This document shows positions 28,543 to 36,352 of a stretch of 64,000 nucleotides of DNA, piece after piece. The notes below the pieces were generated by a model. The model made no database searches and was not told where the DNA came from. It worked only from the letters and a program-made list of their open reading frames with translations. How positions within the stretch are numbered: the first letter of the stretch is position 1; every line of letters starts with the position of its first letter. The stretch is from Labrenzia sp. THAF82 (GTDB taxonomy: Bacteria; Pseudomonadota; Alphaproteobacteria; Rhizobiales; Stappiaceae), in the NCBI RefSeq assembly GCF_009363435.1, contig NZ_CP045354.1:2198501-2262500 (forward strand), in the 5' to 3' direction. A program made the translations under genes and the position numbers.

Positions 28543-28893
28543 ATGCATGTGAAACGCTTTGAAGACGCTGCCCCTTATGAAGCGCCAAATCACCGGGATG
28601 TGGTCGGTTTGCGGTTGCAGGGGTTCGAAGAAGGTGGTCCGGAGAACCAGTGGGTCGGGCTAAGCCAGTTCCTGCCTGGTGGAGGGGCGGGGCCTGACTC
28701 AACTCCCTTCGAAAAGGTCTACGTGGTCCTGGAGGGCGAGATGACCGTGATGACCGAAGGCGCAGAGACTGTTTTGCGAAAGTACGACAGCTGCACCATC
28801 GCACCGAATGAAGTGCGTACCATCGAGAACCGCTCAAACCTGGTGTGCACGATGCTTGTCGTGATCCCGTATCCGTCGGAGGCAAAGACATGA
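28543..28893 (+). CDS. Small cupin-domain protein
   Basis: 116 residues of one cupin barrel. Cupin motif 1 is degenerate (about PDSTPFEKVYVVLEGEMTV) and motif 2 follows (DSCTIAPNEVRTIEN). The usual metal-binding histidines are absent from motif 1, so metal binding is doubtful and the protein may bind a substrate without catalysis or act as an isomerase or lyase with other residues. A GGGAGGG site precedes ATG 28543. The stop overlaps the next start (ATGA). Confidence 0.78.
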   Translation: MHVKRFEDAAPYEAPNHRDVVGLRLQGFEEGGPENQWVGLSQFLPGGGAGPDSTPFEKVYVVLEGEMTVMTEGAETVLRKYDSCTIAPNEVRTIENRSNLVCTMLVVIPYPSEAKT

Positions 28894-29690
28894 GTAATGC
28901 CTGGAAGAACCCGCTGGGATTGTTTGATGTCTCGGGCAAGGTTGCGCTGATTACTGGCGCTTCGGGAGCCTTTGGCGCAGTCGCTGCAAGAGCCCTTGCG
29001 GGGGCGGGCTGCAAATTGGTCCTGGCAGCAGCCAACGAGAAGGCATTGGACGAAGTGGCTGCCGAATGTGAGAAACTTGGCGCTGATGTCGTCACAAAGG
29101 CCGTGCGTCCGACTGATGAGACAGTTTGCGACGGTCTTGCCGACCTTGCGGTCGAGCGCTTTGGGTCGCTGGATATACTTGTTGTTGCTTCAGGCATGAA
29201 CAAGGTCGCGAAGATCGATACGCTCACTCCAAAGGATTTCGACGGCGTGATGGAAGCCAACGTGACTCAGTCTTGGCTTCTGACACGGGCTGCCACCAAA
29301 AAGATGAAGCAGCAGCCTACCGGCGGAAAGATCGTGCTGGTCTCATCCGCGCGCGGCCTGCTTGGTCATCCGGCCGGATACACAGCCTATTGCGCGTCAA
29401 AGGCTGCCGTTGACGGCATTACCAAAGCTCTTGGGTGCGAACTTGGCGAAGAGAACATCACCGTCAACGCCATTGCTCCAACTGTTTTCCGCTCTCCGCT
29501 GACAGCATGGATGTTCGAGGAAGACGATACGGCCAAGGGTTTCCGCAAAGGTTTTATCGCCCGCGTACCGAAGGGGCGCCTGGGTGAACCGGAAGATCTG
29601 ATCGGGCCATTGTTGTTTCTGGTATCGCATGCATCGGACTTCTACACCGGTCACATACTTTACGCCGATGGCGGCTACACGGCGGGCTGA
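28890..29690 (+). CDS. Short-chain dehydrogenase/reductase
   Basis: 266 residues of a classical SDR. Cofactor site TGASGAFGA at about 20-28, active-site Ser in VLVSSARG, and the YxxxK pair in YTAYCASKAAVDG are all visible. NAD(H) or NADP(H) preference is not certain. It oxidises or reduces a hydroxyl/keto group of a pathway intermediate. It overlaps the cupin gene by 4 bases and is followed after 3 bases by the hydroxyacyl-CoA dehydrogenase-family gene. Confidence 0.88.
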   Translation: MSNAWKNPLGLFDVSGKVALITGASGAFGAVAARALAGAGCKLVLAAANEKALDEVAAECEKLGADVVTKAVRPTDETVCDGLADLAVERFGSLDILVVASGMNKVAKIDTLTPKDFDGVMEANVTQSWLLTRAATKKMKQQPTGGKIVLVSSARGLLGHPAGYTAYCASKAAVDGITKALGCELGEENITVNAIAPTVFRSPLTAWMFEEDDTAKGFRKGFIARVPKGRLGEPEDLIGPLLFLVSHASDFYTGHILYADGGYTAG

Positions 29691-29693
29691 ACG

Positions 29694-30617
29694 ATGGCGC
29701 GATCTTTCACAATAGCCGTACTTGGCGCTGGGCTGATGGGGCATGGTATTGCGCTGACCTTTGCCCGAGCAGGACACAAGGTCAATGTCTTCGATGCCTT
29801 TCAGGCCGGTCTTGACGCTTTGCCTGAACGTGTTTCCAAAAGCCTTGATGCCCTGGGTGTCGAAAACGCCGAGGTTGCGGATGTTCTTGACCGTATTTCG
29901 GCCCACAAAGAGATCAACGCGTGCGTGTGCGACGCAGACTTCGTGTTCGAGGCGGCCCCTGAGAAACCTGAGCTTAAGCGAGCCTTGTTCCAGGAAGTGG
30001 AGCAGTATGCATCCCCAAATGCCGTTTTTGCGTCCAATACTTCGGTCATACCGATCACTACGATCATGGCGGACCTGGAACATCAAGACCGTGCACTGGG
30101 CACCCATTGGTGGAACCCGCCTCACTTGATACCGCTTGTTGAAGTCATCAAGACGCTATGGACGGATGAAACAACCATCGAACAAACCGTCGAGCTGCTG
30201 ACCTCTGTCGGCAAGACGCCGGTGCGAGTTGAAAAGGATGTTGCCGGGTTTATCGGCAATCGTCTTCAGCATGCGATGTGGCGTGAAGCCATTTATCTGG
30301 TGGAAAGTGGCGTCTGCACTGCCGAGGCCGTCGACAAAGTTGTCAATGCCAGTTTTGGGCGCCGACTTTCGGTTCTCGGTCCGCTCGCAAATGCCGATCT
30401 CGTGGGCACGGACCTGACACTCGATATTCATGAAAATGTTCTGGCCGACCTCGACAATCGGCCAGCTCCTTCACCCTATCTGCGTGATCTGGTTGAGACC
30501 GGAAAGCTCGGCATGAAGAGCGGTGAAGGATTTATGAGCTGGACGCCGGAGGACATGGAGGATGTCCGAACGCGTGTCGCAACTCACCTTAGGAAGCTCG
30601 AAACGATCCTGACGTGA
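29694..30617 (+). CDS. 3-hydroxyacyl-CoA dehydrogenase-family enzyme (carnitine-dehydrogenase-like)
   Basis: 307 residues: NAD-binding domain with LGAGLMGHGIALTFARAGHKV and a C-terminal helical domain with DVAGFIGNRLQHAMWREAI. The catalytic His-Glu pair of the family fits GTHWWNPPHLIPLVEV. Free beta-hydroxy acid dehydrogenases such as L-carnitine dehydrogenase also have this build and the HWWNPP form. In carnitine use they work with a BKACE enzyme on the resulting beta-keto acid; the BKACE gene at the end of this operon suggests the same logic here. Substrate open. Confidence 0.85.
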   Translation: MARSFTIAVLGAGLMGHGIALTFARAGHKVNVFDAFQAGLDALPERVSKSLDALGVENAEVADVLDRISAHKEINACVCDADFVFEAAPEKPELKRALFQEVEQYASPNAVFASNTSVIPITTIMADLEHQDRALGTHWWNPPHLIPLVEVIKTLWTDETTIEQTVELLTSVGKTPVRVEKDVAGFIGNRLQHAMWREAIYLVESGVCTAEAVDKVVNASFGRRLSVLGPLANADLVGTDLTLDIHENVLADLDNRPAPSPYLRDLVETGKLGMKSGEGFMSWTPEDMEDVRTRVATHLRKLETILT

Positions 30618-30653
30618 CAGCCGCTTAAATCTTGAGCGCATCTGGGAGGAAAG

Positions 30654-31943
30654 ATGATGACGCTGATTGGGAAGAAAAAAGGTATCACCCGCCGCGGATT
30701 TCTGGCCGGCGCATCGGCCGGGCTGGCCGCGCCCGCGATCTTGACGCGCACTCGCGCCTATGCTGCGGATCCTGTGGTCAAAATCGGTCATGTCAGTCCG
30801 CGGACCGGTCCCCTGGCGGGATTTGCCGAGGCTGACGACTACGTTCTTGAGGGTATCCGCAAGGTGCTCGCAGCCGGTGTTGAGAACAATGGTAAGACCT
30901 ATCAGGTTGAAATCATTTCCAAGGACAGCCAATCCAATCCGAACCGTGCGGCTGAAGTGGCATCCGAACTGATCCTGGGTGATGAAGTCGACATCATTGT
31001 TGCGGCCTCCACGCCGGACACCACAAATCCGGTATCTGACCAGGCCGAACTGAACGAAGTGCCCTGCGTCACGACGGATTGTCCGTGGCAACCGTACTTT
31101 TTTGGAAGAAACGGCGACCCGGCAACCGGGTTTGACTACACCTATCATTTCTTCTGGGGCCTGGAAGACGTCATCAAGGCTTTCCTGGCGCTGTGGGAGG
31201 AAAGCGGCGTTGAGCGCAAGGTTGGCGGGCTTTTCCCCAATGATGCGGATGGCAATGCCTGGGGCGACGAGATCCACGGCTTTCCGCCGGCCTTGATCGG
31301 CAGTGGATTCGAGCTGACAGATCCTGGCCGCTATCAGCCTCTAACGGATGATTTCTCCAGTCAGATCTCGGCGTTCAAGGAAGCGGGATGCGATATCATT
31401 ACCGGCAATATGATACCGCCCGATTTCGGAACTTTCTGGTCGCAGTCCGCGCAACAAGGCTTCAATCCGAAGGTGGTGACCATCGGCAAGGCTCTTCTTT
31501 TCCCCTCTGTTATTGAGTCTCTTGGGGAGCGTGGCAACGGTCTGACATCTGAAATCTGGTGGACACCGAACCATCCATTCAGCTCTTCCCTGACCGGCGT
31601 ATCAGCGAAGCAGCTCGCGGAAGGGTATACAGCATCGTCCGGCCGGCCATGGACACAGCCCATCGGCTTCAAACATGCACTCTTTGAAGTGACGACAGAC
31701 GTTATTCGGCGCAGTGCTGATCTGGATGATCCGAATGCGATCCTGGAAGCCATCTCCAAAACCGATCTGGCTACGGTCGTTGGTCACGTGAACTGGGACT
31801 TTGGCCCGGTCAAGAACGTGTCCAAGACGCCGCTGGTTGCAGGACAGTGGCAGAAGGGGGCAAATGGGATGGAGCTGGTGATCACCTCCAATCACAGCGC
31901 ACCCGAGATTCCGACAACAGGGACCTTGCAGTTGCTTTCCTGA
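30654..31943 (+). CDS. ABC transporter substrate-binding protein (Liv type, Tat signal)
   Basis: 429 residues. The N-terminus has a twin-arginine signal (ITRRGFLAGASAG, cleavage after ...RAYA), so it is exported folded. The mature part is a type 1 periplasmic binding fold of the branched-chain amino acid/amide family, starting VVKIGHVSPRTGPLAGFAEA. It feeds the LivHMGF-type membrane parts encoded next. A GGGAGGA site precedes ATG 30654. Such transporters take amino acids, amides, aromatic acids or quaternary amines, so the ligand remains open. Confidence 0.9.
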   Translation: MMTLIGKKKGITRRGFLAGASAGLAAPAILTRTRAYAADPVVKIGHVSPRTGPLAGFAEADDYVLEGIRKVLAAGVENNGKTYQVEIISKDSQSNPNRAAEVASELILGDEVDIIVAASTPDTTNPVSDQAELNEVPCVTTDCPWQPYFFGRNGDPATGFDYTYHFFWGLEDVIKAFLALWEESGVERKVGGLFPNDADGNAWGDEIHGFPPALIGSGFELTDPGRYQPLTDDFSSQISAFKEAGCDIITGNMIPPDFGTFWSQSAQQGFNPKVVTIGKALLFPSVIESLGERGNGLTSEIWWTPNHPFSSSLTGVSAKQLAEGYTASSGRPWTQPIGFKHALFEVTTDVIRRSADLDDPNAILEAISKTDLATVVGHVNWDFGPVKNVSKTPLVAGQWQKGANGMELVITSNHSAPEIPTTGTLQLLS

Positions 31944-32011
31944 TGCCTGGACGGCGCGTGGCTTCCAGGCCGCGCGCCAGCCCCTCCAAGACACCAGCTC
32001 TGAAGGTCTGC

Positions 32012-32740
32012 ATGAAACCGGTCCTAGAACTACAATCCGTTTCCAAAGCGTATGGCGCGATCACCGTGGCAGATGACCTGAGCTATCAACTCGGGAGCGG
32101 TGAGGCACTGGGTGTGATTGGCCCCAATGGCGCCGGAAAAACATCCATGTTCAATCTGATCACAGGAACGGTTCGCTCCGACCGGGGAACGATCTACCTC
32201 AACGGACAGGATGTGACACGACATTCGGCAGCCAAGCGCTGCCGGGCTGGTGTCGCACGTTCGTTCCAGATCCCGCAGCCCTTTTCCAGGATGACGGTCT
32301 TTGAGAACACGCTGGTCGCGGCCACACACGGAACCCAGAACACGCTAGCTGCAGCCAATGCGCATTGCCTTGAAGTTCTGGAGCTGACTGGTTTGATCGA
32401 CCGTGCGAATGATCCGGCTGGCAAGTTGACATTGCTTGGCCGCAAGCGGCTGGAATTGGCACGCGCCCTGTGCGCCCGGCCACAAGTTCTGCTTCTGGAC
32501 GAGATTGCCGGCGGCCTAACGGAAAAGGAGTGCCAGGATCTCGTCACGACGATCAACACGATCCGCCAGACCGGTCTCTCGATCATCTGGATCGAACATA
32601 TCGTTCACGCGCTTCTCTCCGTTGTTGACCGCCTGATCGTCATCGATTTCGGCAGGAAGATCGCTGACGGCGATCCGAAGGAAACCATGGCGAGCCAAGC
32701 CGTGCAGGAGATTTACATGGGGGTGGATGCAGATGGCTGA
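32012..32740 (+). CDS. ABC transporter ATPase, LivG type
   Basis: 242 residues: Walker A GPNGAGKTS, Q loop region, Walker B LLLDEIAGGL and the LivG-type late insertion with H loop (IWIEHIVHAL). The usual ABC signature is weakly matched here (LGRKRLELARAL). ATG 32012 with GAAGGT upstream gives the normal LivG N-terminus; an ATG at 31943 overlapping the binding-protein stop would add 23 basic residues and is possible too. It pairs with the next ATPase to power the permease. Confidence 0.88.
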   Translation: MKPVLELQSVSKAYGAITVADDLSYQLGSGEALGVIGPNGAGKTSMFNLITGTVRSDRGTIYLNGQDVTRHSAAKRCRAGVARSFQIPQPFSRMTVFENTLVAATHGTQNTLAAANAHCLEVLELTGLIDRANDPAGKLTLLGRKRLELARALCARPQVLLLDEIAGGLTEKECQDLVTTINTIRQTGLSIIWIEHIVHALLSVVDRLIVIDFGRKIADGDPKETMASQAVQEIYMGVDADG

Positions 32741-33437
32741 TGCATTGCTGTCCACACAGGCTCTTGAAGCCTATTACGGCGATTTCCAAGCACTTTTTGG
32801 AATTTCGATCGATGTCTTTCCCGGGGAAGTTATCGCCATCATCGGCGCCAACGGTGCTGGCAAAACCACGCTGATGCGGTCTATTACCGGACTGATCAGG
32901 AACCAACCCGACATGGTGTTATGGAACGGCGAGGCCATCGGTTCGCGTCGCGCAGATCAGGTCGCTGCGGCAGGCATTGCCATGGTTCCGGAAGGGCGCC
33001 AGCTTTTTCAGTCATTATCGGTTGAAGAGAACCTCATCATAGGCGGGCAGATGGGTCGCAAGGGACCTTGGTCGCTCGAGAAGGTTTTTGAGTTGTTCCC
33101 GATCCTGAAGGAACGGAGGAACGTTCCTTCAACGGCACTCTCAGGTGGTCAGCAACAGATGGTCGCCATCGGGCGCGCCCTGATGTCGAACCCGCAAATA
33201 CTGCTTTTCGATGAAATCAGCCTTGGTCTCGCACCCATCATCATCAAATCGATCTACCAAGCGCTGCCAAACATTATCGGTGAGGGCATGAGTGCCATCA
33301 TCGTTGAGCAGGACATAGCCAAAGCCCTGAGTGTTTCCAGCCGTGTTTACTGCCTACAGGAAGGCCGAATTTCCCTGGAAGGGCGTCCTGAGACGCTGAA
33401 CCGCGACGACATCAGCGCCGCTTACTTCGGAGTTTGA
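32733..33437 (+). CDS. ABC transporter ATPase, LivF type
   Basis: 234 residues: Walker A GANGAGKTT, signature LSGGQQQMVAIGRALM, Walker B LLFDEISLGL and H-loop equivalent VEQDIAKAL. It overlaps the LivG-type gene by 8 bases. An in-frame ATG 6 bases earlier is also possible; ATG 32733 is better spaced from GGGGGTG. It forms a heterodimer with the LivG-type ATPase. Confidence 0.9.
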   Translation: MADALLSTQALEAYYGDFQALFGISIDVFPGEVIAIIGANGAGKTTLMRSITGLIRNQPDMVLWNGEAIGSRRADQVAAAGIAMVPEGRQLFQSLSVEENLIIGGQMGRKGPWSLEKVFELFPILKERRNVPSTALSGGQQQMVAIGRALMSNPQILLFDEISLGLAPIIIKSIYQALPNIIGEGMSAIIVEQDIAKALSVSSRVYCLQEGRISLEGRPETLNRDDISAAYFGV

Positions 33438-33438
33438 G

Positions 33439-34302
33439 ATGGATTGGATCAACGCCATCATTCAAGGGATCCTGCTCGGCGGGCTTTATGCGCTTTTCGC
33501 TGCGGGTCTCTCACTCATTTTCGGTGTGATGCGCCTGGTGAATATTGCACATGGCGACTTCATCGTTCTGGCGGCTTTTCTGGGGCTTTCGGTGACGTCA
33601 GTGCTCGGGATTTCTCCTTTACTTGCGCTATTGCTGGTGGTCCCGGCAATGGCCGCGCTGGGATACGTGCTGCAGCGCGGCATCCTCAATCAAACGCTTG
33701 GAGACGACATCCTGCCTCCTTTGCTGGTGACCTTCGGGCTTTCGGTTATCATCCAGAACGGTCTCCTTGAGATCTATAGCGCCGACCCTCAGAAGATGAG
33801 TGCCGGACCGATAGAGACAGCCAGCATTGCACTGCCCGGTGACCTCAACGTCGGTGTCTTGCCGCTCATCATGTTCCTGGTGGCTGTCGTGGTGATCGCC
33901 GGTCTGCAATGGGTATTCTACCGCTCCGCATTGGGCAGAGCATTCCGGGCCGTCTCCGACAAACAGGATATTGCTGAACTCATGGGTCTGAACAAGGCAC
34001 ATGTCTTCGGGCTTGCGATGGCTTTGTCTCTTGCTGTGGTCGCCATTGCCGGGGTTTTTCTGGGCATTCGAACCAGTTTCGATCCGTCGATCGGTCCTGG
34101 CCGTCTCATATTTGGGTTTGAAGCTGTGATTATCGGCGGGCTCGGAAATCTCTGGGGCACATTGATTGGTGGCATCATCCTGGGGGTCAGCCAGAACATC
34201 GGCGCGCAGATCAATCCAGGGTGGCAGCTTCTTGCCGGCCACATCGCCTTCCTCTTCGTGCTTGCCGTCAGGCCCCGCGGACTGTTTCCGAGGATCGACT
34301 GA
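33439..34302 (+). CDS. ABC transporter permease, LivH type
   Basis: 287 residues with about eight hydrophobic segments. Family signature GLYALFAAGLSLIFGVMRLVNIAHGDF begins near residue 14 and the late EAVIIGGLGNLWGTLIGG is the cytoplasmic coupling loop. It begins 1 base after the LivF-type gene and its stop overlaps the LivM-type start (TGATG). Confidence 0.92.
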   Translation: MDWINAIIQGILLGGLYALFAAGLSLIFGVMRLVNIAHGDFIVLAAFLGLSVTSVLGISPLLALLLVVPAMAALGYVLQRGILNQTLGDDILPPLLVTFGLSVIIQNGLLEIYSADPQKMSAGPIETASIALPGDLNVGVLPLIMFLVAVVVIAGLQWVFYRSALGRAFRAVSDKQDIAELMGLNKAHVFGLAMALSLAVVAIAGVFLGIRTSFDPSIGPGRLIFGFEAVIIGGLGNLWGTLIGGIILGVSQNIGAQINPGWQLLAGHIAFLFVLAVRPRGLFPRID

Positions 34303-35324
34303 TGACTACGACAACTTATTCGATATCCCGATCCTCGACGGTGACCCGGACGGCTGCGGTCGTCGGTATTCTGGTCGTTGCCGGTTTGATTGCAGCACCC
34401 TGGTGGGCAGGCCGAGCCGACATGAGACTGTTGAGCGAGATGTTTCTCTATCTCTCTCTTGCATGCCTTTGGAACCTGCTCGCCGGGTATGCAGGGCTGG
34501 TCTCTGTCGGTCAGCAGGCGTTTGTCGGCTTTGGTGGCTACATGCTCTTCGCTCTTGCGATCTTTGCCGGTGTCTCGCCCATCGTGGCTATACCTCTGGC
34601 CGGGATACTTGGAGCCCTTGTCGCTGTGCCCGTGGCCTTGCTTATCTTCAGGCTGCGCGGCGCTTATTTTGCGATTGGAACCTGGGTGATCGCCGAGGTG
34701 TTCCGACTGTCATTTGCGCAGATTTCCGCACTCGGCGGTGGGTCCGGCACCAGCCTGCCTGTGGCCATCGTGCGTGGCATGGCCTCCAACCGATCAATGC
34801 GTGAAGCAACGACATACTGGCTAGCGCTTGGAATGGCCGTCCTGGTGCTCGTGGTGATCTACATGTTGCTGCGATCCCGCAATGGTCTGGCGCTGACCGC
34901 GATACGCGACAGCGAGGTGGCGTCGGAGAGTTTTGGCATCGATATCTGGCGGCACAAATTCGTTGTCTACATCATTGCTGCGGGTCTGACGGCGATGACC
35001 GGTGCATTGATCTTCCTGCAAAAACTCCGGATTTCCCCGGATGCAGCCTTCAATGTCAATGACTGGACTGCCTTTGTCATTTTCATTGTCGTTATCGGCG
35101 GCATTGGAACACTGGAGGGGCCGATTATTGGTGTGATCGTGTTCTTCCTGCTGAGAGAGACGCTCTCGGATCTTGGTACGACTTACCTGCTCATTCTTGG
35201 TGTCGTGGCCATCGTAGTCATGCTGAAAGCCCCCAAAGGCCTGTGGGGAACCCTGAAGGAACGCACGGGGCTGGAGCTTTTCCCGCTGTCGCGCCGGGTG
35301 GTGAAAAACAAATCGGATAAATGA
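34302..35324 (+). CDS. ABC transporter permease, LivM type
   Basis: 340 residues with nine or ten hydrophobic segments. The LivM patterns GYAGLVSVGQQAFVGFGGY and the coupling segment VVIGGIGTLEGPIIG are visible. The start at ATG 34302 is set by the overlap with the permease gene before it. It forms the translocation path with the LivH-type protein. Confidence 0.92.
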   Translation: MTTTTYSISRSSTVTRTAAVVGILVVAGLIAAPWWAGRADMRLLSEMFLYLSLACLWNLLAGYAGLVSVGQQAFVGFGGYMLFALAIFAGVSPIVAIPLAGILGALVAVPVALLIFRLRGAYFAIGTWVIAEVFRLSFAQISALGGGSGTSLPVAIVRGMASNRSMREATTYWLALGMAVLVLVVIYMLLRSRNGLALTAIRDSEVASESFGIDIWRHKFVVYIIAAGLTAMTGALIFLQKLRISPDAAFNVNDWTAFVIFIVVIGGIGTLEGPIIGVIVFFLLRETLSDLGTTYLLILGVVAIVVMLKAPKGLWGTLKERTGLELFPLSRRVVKNKSDK

Positions 35325-35334
35325 GGAGGCGGTC

Positions 35335-36270
35335 TTGGCCGGTAAACGCAACAAAACCATCATCACATGCGCGGTGACCGGGGCCATCCACACGCCCACA
35401 ATGTCTGACGCTCTGCCATATACCTATGATGCAATTGCCGAGCAGGCGATTGAAGCGGCTGAAGCAGGGGCATCCATTCTGCATCTTCATGCGCGCAACA
35501 ACGAAACGGGCGCACCATCCGTTGATCCGGCCGACTTTGCGCCGTTCCTGCCGCGCATCAAGCAGGCAACCGATGCTGTCATCAACATTTCAACGGGCGG
35601 ATCCCTAACCCTGTCCATTCAGGACCGGATCAGACCGGCTGCGACTTTCAGCGCTGAAATGTGTTCGATGAATATGGGAAGCATGAACTTTTCATTTCAT
35701 CCTCTTGCCAAACGTTACGACAGTTGGAAGTTCGACTGGGAGCGGGACTATGTCGCGAATTCGGACGGCAATATCTTTCGCAATACCTTCAAGGATATCC
35801 GCGAAGCGGCCGAGACACTTGCCCCGCATGACATCAAATTCGAGCATGAGTGCTATGATGTCGGCCACCTCTACAATCTGAAATTCTGTATGGATACCGG
35901 ATTGTTCAAGGCTCCGATCTTCATTCAGTTCGTCATGGGTATTCTGGGGGGCATAGGAGCGGATATCGACAATCTCGTGTTCATGAAGAAGACTGCCGAC
36001 AAGCTGTTTGGAGATGACTATCGCTGGTCGATCCTGGCAGCCGGCAACGCCCAGATCCCTATGGCCACTGCGGCCAGCCAGATGGGTGGGAACGTGCGTG
36101 TCGGCCTTGAAGACAGCCTATTTATAGCGCGGGGAGAACTGGCACGCTCGAATGCGGAACAGGTCGCCAAGATCCGCCGCATTGTCGAAGAGCTGGGGAG
36201 CGAGGTGGCTACACCTGAAGAAGCAAGGGAAATCCTCGATCTGAAGGGTGGGGACCGGGTTGCATTCTGA
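35335..36270 (+). CDS. BKACE-family beta-keto acid cleavage enzyme
   Basis: 311 residues of the BKACE (formerly DUF849) family, TIM barrel enzymes that use acetyl-CoA and Zn to split a beta-keto acid into acetoacetyl-CoA and a shortened amine or acid. The zinc-binding pair is seen in LHLHAR at about residues 48-53, with a conserved acidic residue in FEHECYD. The start is TTG at 35335, with GAGGAGG at ideal spacing and no better codon nearby. It is the last gene of the operon and converges with dabA. Known members act on 3-keto-5-aminohexanoate and dehydrocarnitine; specificity here is unknown. Confidence 0.9.
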   Translation: MAGKRNKTIITCAVTGAIHTPTMSDALPYTYDAIAEQAIEAAEAGASILHLHARNNETGAPSVDPADFAPFLPRIKQATDAVINISTGGSLTLSIQDRIRPAATFSAEMCSMNMGSMNFSFHPLAKRYDSWKFDWERDYVANSDGNIFRNTFKDIREAAETLAPHDIKFEHECYDVGHLYNLKFCMDTGLFKAPIFIQFVMGILGGIGADIDNLVFMKKTADKLFGDDYRWSILAAGNAQIPMATAASQMGGNVRVGLEDSLFIARGELARSNAEQVAKIRRIVEELGSEVATPEEAREILDLKGGDRVAF

Positions 36271-36352
36271 GGGTCGCAACCTTGAGCCAATCGGCGGCGG
36301 CAAAGACACCGCCACCAGTTCTGATTTGTCAATCAACGGATATGCTGAAAGC

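Noticed and set aside
27644..29260. A 538-codon open frame on the minus strand
   Set aside because: It lies opposite the cyclase, cupin and SDR genes, which have full family motifs and ribosome sites. Its composition is that of an antisense shadow.
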